DNA of 64,000 nucleotides, from contig CM067346.1 of the NCBI GenBank assembly GCA_034190875.2, positions 38,928,191 to 38,992,190 on the forward strand, read 5' to 3'. The position numbers and the translations under genes are program-made. Of this stretch, positions 1 through 12,500 are shown in pieces. The stretch comes from Urechis unicinctus. Taxonomy: Eukaryota > Annelida > Polychaeta > Xenopneusta > Urechidae. The notes beneath the pieces are model-generated. The model ran no database searches. It had not been told where the DNA came from and was given only the letters and a program-made list of their open reading frames with translations. Every line of letters begins with the position of its first letter. The first letter of the stretch is position 1.

Positions 1-3
1 GCC

Positions 4-639
4 ATGTCAGGTGTACCCCCTGCCAACGAGAAGACACCTGCTAGTACAGGGGTGTTAGCACGTCTGGTAAGGAGTCGCCCCAACGATAAAGCCGAGACCC
101 GTATGTCAGATGGCGAGATACAAACCACATCAGCTTCCCAGAAAGGTTCGGGTGGTGCAGGGAGCCTGCGTGCGCTGCTGTTGATGAAGAAAAAAATGAA
201 CAGATGGCGATTGGGTCGACAGAGCGTCTGGAGTTTTGGCAGCGGAAGTCGTGTGGGCAAGAATGGAAGACGGGTTGCGCAAGAAAACACATACCGGCTC
301 GATCCGGAGGACTTGACAAAATTCTCTGTATCCAAAGTGGAAGAAGTTATCCATAATGTGTTTGAAAATTATCTTTCCATCCAAGAAAAATACCATGGAG
401 CCAAATTCAGTCAGCTTTCTAAGTTTATGTCCGACGAAATAAAAAGTAAAGTGAAGGCTCTCGGTTTCCAACGATATAAGATCGTGGCACATGTCGTGAT
501 GGGCGAAAAGAGGGAACAGTCGGTGTCCTTGGCATCACGATCTGTATGGAACACCGACACGGACAACATCGCCAGCTATACCTTCACCAAGAGCGACTTC
601 TTTGCCATTGGTATGGTATTTGGCACGTACCTTGAGTGA
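4..639 (+). CDS. DYNLT5: Tctex1-domain dynein light chain (DYNLT5/TCTEX1D1-like)
   Basis: Single open exon of 211 codons. The C-terminal ~115 residues form a Tctex1 (DYNLT) domain: it opens at ENTYRLDPEDL (near residue 96), has the central RYKIVAHVVMGEK strand and the SRSVWNTDTDNIASYTF segment, and ends in FFAIGMVFGTYLE with the family's typical terminal YLE. Family members are dynein light chains or dynein-associated adaptors that act as dimers binding intermediate chains; DYNLT5-type members are little studied. The N-terminal ~95 residues are basic, Ser/Gly-rich and probably disordered. The ATG at base 4 sits in a gccATG context, but only three bases precede it, so an upstream start or exon outside the window cannot be excluded. 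DYNLT4 and other Tctex1D paralogues are alternatives; I prefer DYNLT5 from overall similarity, with moderate certainty on the exact paralogue. Confidence 0.85.
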   Translation: MSGVPPANEKTPASTGVLARLVRSRPNDKAETRMSDGEIQTTSASQKGSGGAGSLRALLLMKKKMNRWRLGRQSVWSFGSGSRVGKNGRRVAQENTYRLDPEDLTKFSVSKVEEVIHNVFENYLSIQEKYHGAKFSQLSKFMSDEIKSKVKALGFQRYKIVAHVVMGEKREQSVSLASRSVWNTDTDNIASYTFTKSDFFAIGMVFGTYLE

Positions 640-713
640 ACACTTTCTATGAAATGAGGTATTTTCACTTGAAGTGCTCTGTTTACGTGAAATATATATC
701 TATGTATACTCCA

Positions 714-719
714 AATAAA
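714..719 (+). promoter_or_regulatory. Polyadenylation signal AATAAA of the DYNLT5-like gene
   Basis: AATAAA lies 75 bases after the TGA stop, in an AT-rich 3' stretch and at ordinary 3'-UTR spacing. Confidence 0.6.
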
Positions 720-3513
720 AGTACTTCCATGTGTATAGACTGTTTTACCTATCCACGTGCATAAATAAGGACAGTTATATTCAATAACAATAATGTCCAA
801 GAAGTGTTTGATCGTATGGATGATTGGGTGAATTTGAAAAAGATACAATGATGACAGGTTGAGAGTCGCCGCGTCACATCCAATCCAGAACTGGTCACAA
901 TATAATAACAATGGGTAAAAGTATTGCGGCTTCAAAGGTGCGTTTCAACAAAAATCATAAACATTCTGTTTTGAACAAAAAATGCTACTACTACTTTTGG
1001 AAGTGAAATCCGCTAAATCGAGTTCAATCTAATGCTCCTGCTATTTTTAAGCCTGTTGATAAAGATAATTGTCAACAGTAACCCGCGCGCCATTCGCTGC
1101 GATGCCTGAGCGACGCCCTTTATGCAGGCGTCACCTAGCGGATGTAGTGATTCAGCTTTCGCGCCATTTGCTGTTTCCTGTTGACTGCCCGGATAAATAT
1201 GCTTAATACCAAGGCAAGTGCTTCAAAAGCATAATTTCTGCCCGGTAATGATAGTTCATGTTCTCCTTGATAATAAGATTAGTGTAAGATATCCATTGTT
1301 CAAATATTTGATTATTGGTGACAAAGAGTGTTTCTAAGAGACGGACGCCATAATTATGATCACGCAGAAGATGCATTGCAAATAAATACCATGTTCCATA
1401 TTACTGGACGACAGCTGGTCGGCATCTCATTGTCGGCGTCTGGTGTATTTTCACCAAGGTCAGGATGCGTTAAATATAAGACGAGATAAAAGGCTGCCAT
1501 GCTATTGCCAATTCATTGGGAAGCATATAATATTATTTCTGCGAGACGATTGCCACTGGATATTATTTCTCAACAAAAGAGATACTCAAATGTTGTAATG
1601 AGCGCTTCGTTCAATAGCCTATTTAATGGTGTTAGAAATTCGACTGCATTCGCTTCAAAGCAACCACTTCAAAGCAAAAACTAGCTAGATGACCCGCAAC
1701 TTTCTATCATTTGTATGGCATATATATCAAAGGAAAACAAATGAACAATTCTAATTTATATGAGCTCTAGGTTCAATGGCTTATCTTGTGGTGATAGAAA
1801 TTCGATGGCATAGGCTTCAAAATAGCCTCTCATGCACAAAAACTACTTTTGGTAGCTTGCATAGATACTTGACCCAATGACCACTCGTTTACATACTTTT
1901 TCGTAGACATTATAGGAAAACTGTTTCCAAAGCGAATAATTGTCGATGAGTTGGTGTTCGCCCAAAAAATTGAGAAGATTACAATCGAGTCATTTTACAA
2001 CGAAAACAAGTTGTTTAAAAAGCTTCATAGACATTAAGCCATTATCTCCTCCTCCTTCTATGTGATGGCTATCTCTGTTGCGGGTTTCCTGCTCGTACCC
2101 ACGCAATACTTGTTGTCATATCCTCTGCTCAGGAGAATGATGTGATAGTTAGTGTATGGATGTGCCGCCAAAATGGGTCGTTTGGGTTTTATGGGTTTTT
2201 GTTTTGTAGTATGGGGGGGGGGGGGGGGGGTGGTGGGGGTGTCAATTGTGGTATACAAAGGGGTCCATATGTCTGACTGCCAGGTATAGAAATGTGTGGG
2301 GTTTTTTAGGTATTGGCCAAGTATGCGAATGGGTCAGTTTCTATTTTAAATGGTCTAGTATATGAAAGGGCCGATCAGGGATATGTTGTTCGTTTTCACA
2401 GACATGTGGGTCTGCTAATGGGTCATATGAAAACTTAAATTACCAATCAGACGAAACTTAAAATTACTTTGCTGACTACAAGGGTTTCAGAGAACATTCA
2501 TCGACCAACAAGGTGTGACAAATTCTAGCGCTTCTCGACACTTTTCGTAACATGTACGAGTCTGGTAGCTATTGAGACGTAAGCATTGCAAGAAATTGGA
2601 GTCAAATCGACTTCATTTTTCTCGTAGCTGACTCATCTGTACTCTATTTCTAGGAGAGAACCACCCCGACTCTGTCGGTCTCCTTCGTCTTTTACTTCTG
2701 CAGAGCCCACTCTGGAGCATTGTCGCACTTTATAATGCCTTCACACTAAACGCATGAAAATGGTCATTTCATCATCATTGCCCTGAATCAATAAACGGCA
2801 TTGCGAGTTGTGGGTGCCATTTTCAATGAAAATCCAATGCAGTAATTTACCAAACGATCCATGACATTTTTAAATTCCGCACATAAAAACTAGGATCGCG
2901 TTGGCATCTTTACATAAATATAAACGCTATTCGGTTTTGAAAAGTCCTTTCATGAGACATTTTGAAGAAACAGAAGAAAGCTGTAAGACTAATGAGATGG
3001 TGGATATTTTCAAGAACATATAAGTCATCGTCTCCGTTCAACATTACCAATAAAAAGCGTCGAAAGAATAGAACCATATTTCATCGTGTTGGAATTCTAA
3101 CATGATTGGTATTCATATACGCAATGGAACTTCAATTTTGTCCCCGATCAGGCTAAAATCGCCACGATCGCTTGAATAGAAATGAAGGCTAACATTATGA
3201 CCAAACATCATAATGTTCTCTTCGTTGGCCATTGTCATAACGTTATTCGCACCTGCTCAGGTGTGTTGCTGATACTCTACAGGTGAGCGTTGGGATCTTG
3301 CCGTCGCATAGTCATGTGACCACATTAGACTTTCTGGGTCATTTGTTGATGGGAGCTATTTGTTTACTGTGTAATGTGAGCGTGGAACCAAAACATGCAT
3401 TACGAAAAGAAGTATCGCCAATCCTATGATTAAACTCAATTACAACATATAACCTAATTAAGGTTAACATCGAATGAGTGACAAGAGTTGTGTTTCGCTG
3501 TGCAACATAGAAG
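720..3513. other. Spacer between the DYNLT5-like gene and bark
   Basis: No exon that I can support. It holds a short GC-rich patch bounded by the inverted 8-mer GTCAACAG/CTGTTGAC (1071-1185), a degenerate direct repeat (about 1610-1680 versus 1772-1850), and an 18-base G run at 2213-2230 that creates a spurious proline-rich frame on the other strand. The bark promoter and 5' UTR should lie near its right end; I see no clear TATA box. Confidence 0.5.
2213..2230. repeat. Poly-G run (18 bases)
   Basis: Uninterrupted G18 followed by more G-rich sequence. Homopolymers this long are prone to length error. Confidence 0.9.
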
Positions 3514-6500
3514 ATGGATGCAAAACTACTTAAGCACCCATTTTCGCTCACCTTCATCCTGTTAAGTTCTCTTGCCTTAATCGTGGCAAGTATTGACATT
3601 GAAAATGGGGGTTACCTTGACGAGGATTTCACTATGACAATTTGGAACAGTCCCTATCTAATTAGAAACAGTCTATTCGTTCAAAAAAATGCCGTGTTAC
3701 GAATCAACCCTGGTGTGGAAGTCAGATTCTCACCTAAAGTCATGCTTGCAGTGAATGGGACATTGATAGCGCAGGTATGTATATATACACACATATATAT
3801 TATAATAAGTATAATTGATTTGATATATTTATTCACCTTCGGAATTCTCGTAAAATGATATGGGCTGTAACCCTGGTGACGGTGTCAGTATAAACAGATA
3901 AATGTAGGAATGCACTAAGCTCAATATTCTTATATGCTAATACTATTACTTATAGCTGTGCACGACGTCTTATTGATATTGTTATATATTTACGAAACCG
4001 TCTAACCAGGGCTAATATGCTAATATATTGCCAGACACAACAAGCTGCTCTGATCATTATGGGATAATAAACTTCTGTATTTTTTTAACAAACTGACAAA
4101 TTCTCAGTATTCCCGAAATAGGGCAATAATATTTCATTGGCAAAGAAGCTAGTCTCTTACTCGGTTACTTTCTAAAACCCTGGAAGCATGTTTATAGATT
4201 TAGCGTTTCATGTCTTCCAAGAAAATACAATCCTTGGCTTGAGGTTCCTTGCCTGATGTAACATCATTTATGTTATTTGTGATGCACTTTGAACCCAGGG
4301 TTCTGAAGACGCTCGCATCAAGTTAACAAAGGATCCTGGATTTGGCACATCACCTCCATCCTGGCCAGAGGATATCCGGCTGGTTGATGAATGGAGCGTC
4401 ACATTTGGCCGTCTCCAGTTGAACCATCAGGGTCAATGGAGGGGCATCTGTGCCAACTCTGTCAAGTTAGTTATCTTAATACTGATGTCTGTCAACTTCA
4501 TGGTCAGGAAAATTGCAAATCATTCATACAATCAAAGGATCCTTTCTGAAAATACAAGGTCATCTGCCAGGAATCCTTGTAGAGTTGAGCTTCTGTCTGG
4601 TCAGTCTACATTTCTTGGTTGATTTCAGCTGGACCCAGACGGATGTAGATGTGGCTTGTCGGCAGCTTGGGTTTAAAAACGGATCCTTCAGCTTCGTTTC
4701 TTGGTCCCGAAATGACACGGACTTCATGCGCTTCTACCAGCCTGGCTGTGTTGGAAACGAAACCAATCTCATGAATTGTCCTGGCAGTTCTAAAATTGAA
4801 ATCGGGCACAAGATCTGTGGTATGTGTGTATAAGTCTGTAATATATCACAAACAAAATCCATTGGGCATGCATTGATTCCTCATTGGTGCTGTCCAAGTA
4901 TCACATTCATCCTGACAGTGTTCATCAAGTTGTAGCCATAGCAGTTATTTCATTATCTTTTGATGTAACTTTATACTGTATGTACACTGACCTTTGATTG
5001 ACGATGCTCCTGTTCAGTCCAACAACAAACAGTTCACTTGCACTGTGACGGCATATCTCCTGGGAACCCTTCACGAGACAACTGGTGGGGCCTCGAGTTA
5101 TACAATTCCACCTACACTCTCTCGAAAGAAGGCTTCGTAACCATCAATGAATCAGCCTCCATCCTACAGCATGTTGACATTGAGTTTGCTGGGCTGGATA
5201 ACCTGGGTCAGCCAGTGCCTGCCTTACGTGCCAGTCCAAGACCTCCTCATTTGGTTGATGTAACCATACAGCACTGTGCTCTGGATGGCACTAATTTCAC
5301 AGATGTCAAGGCATCATCAATCGTACATAACTCTCACATTGAAAACAACAGAGGTGAGGGCCTATGCATTTTGTCAATAGCAGCAAATGTCACAAACCTT
5401 TTTTCCCCGTAGGATTTTAATCTTCATCAAGGGTATTGGCTGGTGATGTTTTTAAAGTGAATATTGTAAATAAACTATCCTGCCTTAATAACCTGTCTCA
5501 GTCAAACATCTGGCTATTTGTTGATTTACATTCTCTTCTACCTTTCATTACATGTGGTTTTACGTATGTTCCCAGGTCATGGTATTGTCATACAAACCCA
5601 TCTTGGCAGAGTTTCCATCACTGATTCTGTCATCTCTGGAAACCAGGGCAACGGCATCAAAACCAAGTTTCTGAATGGAAAATTTCCAATTTTTGACGAA
5701 ATGAAAACATTTTGCCGACAGAATGATTTTCCAGGAGGGGAGGCCTTCCCACAGATCATCAGTGCTATCCCAATGCTGTCTCCGCCCTGTACCAAGGTAC
5801 ATTTCAGTGTTAACATATTTTGGGGGCGGTCTATGCAACAATTTCATTCACCGAATGTGACTGTAGTTAAACATGATTAACTTTCCTGTGTTGAACTTGA
5901 AGACGCAATGTGTTCATTGGAACAGATGGCTTTCTTTTTCGGTCCAAAAACCCCATGTTTCTTGCTGTTGACAGGTGTTCAGAACACAACCAGGCTATGT
6001 GATTACTTTAACCTTTGTGGAAATGGACATTGAACCTGATGCTTGGGGTCAAATTGAACTCTATGACAACCAATTTCCTTATGCATCTGACAAGATACAG
6101 ACGATAAATATTCAGAATGGCACAATGCCAACCGGCATCACCACAACTCGTGAATTTCTCTATATGAAGTTTGAATGGACCATTCCTGTTGTCATTGGTC
6201 AGAACTGCCCCACCCTTTTTGACTGTGTGAAGTTCACCATTGTGCTTGACAGTGCACCAAGTAGGTGTATAATCAGTCATCAACATAAATTTTCTACACT
6301 TCACAGGAACATTTGAATAATACATATTTTATGAAACTTACTTATATTAACATATATGTTTGTTGAATTAATTCACGATTGTCCCCGTTATTCTGCTGTT
6401 TCAGAGACTGTTCCTGAGTTTTCCATGAACAACACACAGGTTATAAACAACACACAACATGGAGTATACTTAGAGAATGCTAGAAACTACTTCTACATAA

Positions 6501-9500
6501 ACGCCAGTACTCTCTCTGGTAACCAGTATGGTGCTGGGCTGCGTGTGTTCGGAGGAGCAGGTTGGTCGTGAAATGGTCTGATAAGGGAGTAAACCTAAAT
6601 GGGCAAAACATATTTTGTAATAATGTGGTATGTTTAGGACTGTATTGTTTTGAAGACTTGCTTGGGTGGCACATGGCACATATTTTTCATTTCAATGCCA
6701 AGAGCCTATACATGTTGCTTTCTGCTACAGGTGATGTGCATGTAAACTCTAGCAAGCTGGAATACAACAGAGACAATGGTGTTAACATCACATATGATGG
6801 TGGGTTGCGGATCTTCAACATGTCCTCATTCAGCCACAACTTGGGTAACGGGGTCAACGTTACTCTCAACCAGACTCAGGTGGACAACCAGACCTACTAC
6901 GCGCGACAGCAGATCACCGAAGTGTTCCGTTGTGAATTCATTGGAAATGATGGCTATGGAGTTCGTGTTGGAAACTATTGCCGTGCGAATGAAACAAGAG
7001 AGAGCCAACCAGGAAAGATTTTGAAGAATAAAGTAGCAGTCAACGACAGTATTTTTGAGTATAACCGGAAGGATGGTGTTAATCTGGAGTCATGTTTCAG
7101 AATCATTCCTGAAGCTACTGTGTCTAATCTTACGGTGGCTTACAATCGGTTCAAGGCTAATTATGGACATGGCATTAGGATCACTCCCCTGATAAACGCA
7201 GAGGGTCGGATTTCCAACAACACGTTTGAGATGCATACACGCCATGCATTACTTATCGACAACTCGGACGACTTCCTCAAGAGCCAGTTCTATACACAGC
7301 TGCCTGTAGATTATGAAATCCATGGCAATACTTTCTACATGAATCAGGGATTTTATGTGGCTCATATAAGACTCACGCAGGGAAGTAATCGCCAATCATG
7401 TTCGTTCATGTATAACATAATCACCGATAATGCCATACAAGGAGCCGCAAACGACAACCTCAATGAGAGAACAAGGGCCTATGCTGTAGTTATCATCTCC
7501 TCAAGTAATGTTGATTTCTCTCGCAATCAAATAACTAATCCAGACTCTCGCTATGAACTTGCTACGCATCTGCTAGACAAGCAGGCCACAGTGGACTGTA
7601 CTCGCCAGTGGTGGGGCACAACAGACTATGATGTCATCATCCAAAAAATATTTGATCAGTTTGCTCGTTATAACCTTGCCAAGATGGATTATCACCCAGT
7701 TCTTTTAAACTCTGACCTGTACAACTCCCCAGTGGCAGACCAGCAGATTGCCAAAGAGATTGATTTCAGTCGAGGGGACTATTTGGGCGGGAGGTTAGCT
7801 GTTCCATTTACTACTCAAGCTGGCAAAACATACTATGTTGACCGTGATATCAATATCATGCCACTAGGAAGGCTAACTCTATCTCCAGGAACCTCTCTGC
7901 AATTTGGAAATGCTCTGGGTAATTGCTCTAACATAAATTTATGCTTATATTGAGCTTATTGAAACATATCTTGTCTGGATAGATATTCATCATTGATTAT
8001 AGGAATAGTTTGCTTGTCTAGTGGTTTCCACCTGACACCACTTTTTCTCAGTAATAATTGTTAGCCAGTTTAATAGTAACAGAGCAAAGTAATAAGATTT
8101 CTCGAGTTGATATCTATAAACGCACTGCATGAGCTAATTAAATAACTATCACATGCCAGTGATTCATTCCATTAGGGTGTTTTTCCTCTAGGACTACTTG
8201 TACAGGGCTTCATGGAGGCACGAGGAACAGAAGGGCAAACCGTCCAGATGCTGCTCAAAAATCAAACCACCTTTGTAAACCATACTCTGATCAGGCTCGT
8301 TGATGGGCCAAATGAGCTGGAAGGTCGTTTAGAGGTTAGGCCATCTGACAGTGATGAATGGGGCACTATTTGCAATCAGGTATGTGTCTTTTCTACCTGT
8401 TAATCAACCTGGTTTTGTTTCCTATAGCAATAGTAGCGCTGTGGTAATATTAGTTTCTAAGATTCCATTGCAGAATATGGGATGATGTATGGACTATTGC
8501 TGAGAACCATTCCATTATTCTCACAGCTCACCACCATCATGTGCTGAGGAAGAGTTAAACTGCATAAGTAACCTGTACTCCAATATTGTATTATTGTTCT
8601 CACTGTATCTGGCTGACAGCAATGGGACAGAATTGACGCCTCAGTTGCCTGTAAGATGCTGGGCTTGGTTATTCACCCAGATGACTGGCAGGTGTTCAGC
8701 AACTTGCCAAGGGAGGCAGAGCAACCCATCTGGCGAAGCAGCGTGCAATGTACCGACCTTGATATGAACGTGATGGAATGTGAAGCTGACGGGCCATACG
8801 ATCATTCATGTCTGCATACAGATGATGTTTACCTCAGATGTAAACCGCCAACATGGGCAGGTCTGTTTGTCCTGAGTTTAACCTAAATGCAATCTCTTTG
8901 TAATCCTCTTTCGTTGTCACTTCCTATCAAACTAACCTCCTTTCTCCCTCTTAAAAATTTGGCTTCTCCTAGATAATTCCCCCACCACCCTACTCTCTCT
9001 CTATCACAGAAACTGTACATCTCCTGATAACCTCTCACTCTTTATCTCTCCCTCTCCCTTATCATCCCCTTATCTCACTAACTACAGTTAGTTTGAAATA
9101 TTACAGTATTCAATTAACTATTGAGTTTCTGTATGCAGGTATTCACTTTCTCACCACAGCACGTCCCAGTGCTTTTGTGCATGGAGTTGTCAGTCAAGCT
9201 GGATTAATGGATCCCTCTGCTATCCTCTATTCCTCTGCCATTAGAATTGATTACAACCTGCATACACTGGAGCACCTGCTGATTGAAAACAACATGGCTG
9301 ATGGCCTTGTGGTAATGAAAAACGATGTTTATGCCAACGTCCGTATCACCAATAGCATCGTAAGGAACAACCTTGGTAATGGTGTGTCGAGTCGTACATC
9401 ATACTTTGAAGTCCACAAATGCAACCTGTTCAACAATAGGAAGGCTGGGTTTGAGTACAACCCTCATTATACAGCTTACGAGGCTCAACAGATGCGAGCT

Positions 9501-12500
9501 GGTATTCACACTGAGAACGTTTTGAATCAGCCTTTGAAACGGATCCACATTGAGAATGAAGGCAGAGAATTTGTTGTCACTAAACAAGATTGCTGCAGAC
9601 AAGCAGAGACATTCCAAATGGAAATATCTGTCAACAACCAGTATCGTGTTGTCATGGATATAATAGACTACAACCCTGATACAGATGTTGAAAATATCAC
9701 CGTGTTTGACAGTGCCGCCAATGGGATAATGCCACACACAATTCGCTGGCAAGTAGAGGATGATCTTGTAGATTTTCCGGTCGTGTCAACAGCAAGCCAT
9801 CTTACTGTACGCTGGATTGTACGAGGCATTTCAACCGGTCGCTTTACATTTGTTGTCAGATCAAGTGAGTTATCATCTGGGTTTAAGTCAATTTTTTTTT
9901 TAGATTTGAATGATTGATTATCTCACTTCACCTAGTAAGTATGATTGTAAGGAATGTTATGCTCTGTCTGAGGTTGGTGTTTGCCTGTCTGTTTTTGAGT
10001 TGTACCACAGCAAAAATTGTCGCATGAATAGAGATACTAATATGTGAAGCGACACTTTGAAGATACTTTGTTTAACAAGGATACCAAATTGATTGGAAGA
10101 TATATAAACTGGGATGTTAAACAGGGATTTTGAACGGAGTAGATTAACAGAGTACTAAATTGAGTTAGCATTTTTTTATTTATGTTGGGATACTCAATTG
10201 AACAGAATACTGAGTTGGGTTGTGTTGAGATATTGAATTTATATGTGAAAGAAAATGATCAGAATATTCAGAAAGTGCTGATCTTTGTTTCAGAAAATCA
10301 TCAATGGAGATGGCCTTTTGGGATCTTAAAGGTGACAAATACTACAACAGAATCAAACTATCAGGGTATAGTCACCCGGCATTATAATCAACCATCCAAT
10401 GAATTCCATGACCTTTTCTTCCGCTATCGTTGGGAGACTCTCCACATGTACGGGGTCCATTTCTACAATAATCTGCGTGAGGCCTTACATGTTCCAAGTC
10501 TTACAAAGTACCATGAACTCTACATGCCCACACATGAGGAACTTCAGATCCCAGAAAAACTGGCCGAAATTAACTATGAATTGGAGTCATGTTTGTTCGA
10601 GGAGAATGGGGATGGAGTTTTGGGGGAGCACAACCATGTGGAATTCTCCAATAATGTTTGGATCTGGGAAGTTTCCAATAATGTGTTCAAAAAAAATAAG
10701 GGTGGAGGATTTATGATTGAGCTGCCCAAGGTGAACTTGATGTACACCGAACTGTATAACCACAGCGTTGATATAAATGACACCATGTTTATAGATAACG
10801 AGGAGTTTGCCTTCAGGATTGATGGATTTTATTGCAATTCAACAATAGCACGAAATCAGTGGATCAACAACAGGTGCAAGCTTGGGTGTATTACCATTGC
10901 AGGAACTGAGAAAGACTTTGAAATGCATGACAACAAGATGTATGATAACGTTGGGAAGTATATATTGGAGTTGAATATGCAGAGTCACACGCCATACACA
11001 CAGTGGGTGGAGGCAAGGATGGAATATAATGACTTCAAAAGAAACAGGAGAATGAATGATGGCCTACCACCCTCATTAACAAGCAGTCCAACCAGCTACA
11101 CGCTTGGTGTTAAGGGCTTGCAAAACATCACTATCAATCGCAATCTCTTTGACAACAATTTAGATTTTGAATTACTCGGTGGGTACAGCTCCAGTTCCCT
11201 GGAAAATTACTTGGACATCACCGAAAACTACTGGGGAACTATTGATCAAGCTATCATTCAAGCAAAGATATTTGATTTTGATGACTGGAACAGTTATGCA
11301 ATTGCAGAATATTATCCATTCTTAATAAGCGACAATTTTGAAGCATTAGTGACAACAGTTGGCAAACTTATACCAGAGTTTAATCCTAATCGGCCACTAG
11401 GGGGACGAATTGAAGAGAATTTGGTGCTACCATATCGATCTACACCTTACATTGTAAGCAGTGATCTAACTGTCATGCCTGATGTTTCACTGAGACTAGA
11501 AAAAGGGGTGGAACTCCAGTTCTATCCTAATGTTGGAATTTTGGTGCTGGGTTCACTTACTGCAATAGGTAGTCCAGAGTCAAAGATAAAATTCAACCCG
11601 ATTCCGAAAGAAGACATTGACTCTAGATTGAACAAACGGGCCCTCCTTGATGATTCAGATGAAGAAATCCAAGTACGACTAATTGGAGGGGAGACAGAAG
11701 ATGATGGTTGGATTGAGGTTTACAATGCCACAGAGCGGCGCTGGGTTTTGATCTGTGATGACAGCTTCAACGATCGCACAGCTGAGGTGGCCTGTAAAGC
11801 CATGGGGAAGGAATGGAGTAACGTCATGGTGCGTACACACCGATACTATGATATCTTTGTCCTAGGCTTCCCCAAGATGCATGAGCAGGTTATCGAATGG
11901 TACTGGAGACGTACATTCATTTGCGACGGCACAGAGGCAGGGCTCAGGCAATGTCGCTACAAACAAAACTACAACCTTTATAGATGCATGGAGAAACGGG
12001 AATATGTTTATGTGCGATGTGGACCTCGAAACTTAGCCCCCGAGTTTGACTACTGGGAACATACGCTTCTCCACACCACAGTACCAACACGGGGAAATCA
12101 CTCCTGGATTCTCAGCTCTTGACTATGTGGATATTTACGGTGCAGGTATTCTGCATGAGGAGAGAGTTGCAGCCATTCAAGCTGTTCATCGGGTACCATC
12201 AACCACACACGTTCGAATATCTCACTGCAACTGGAATGGATATGACTACATCGCACCTAGAGATGAATTTGAGGTCACTTACAACCAAATTGAAAACAAC
12301 AATGGTTATGCAATAGGTGGACTGGTTTTAAACGGAGACTCTCGATATGACATACCCCAGTCTTCCTTTGAACCTCTTGAAAAAAGTGGCATTCCCTATA
12401 ACGTCTATGGTTTGGTCCGCATGTGCACCACAGAAAAGCTCATATATGTCAAAGATAGACTTCTCTTATACTACAAATACCGCTTTGATACTATTGACTG

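Noticed and set aside
2058..2258. Proline-rich frame on the minus strand
   Set aside because: Created by the poly-G run; no domain, no splice context.
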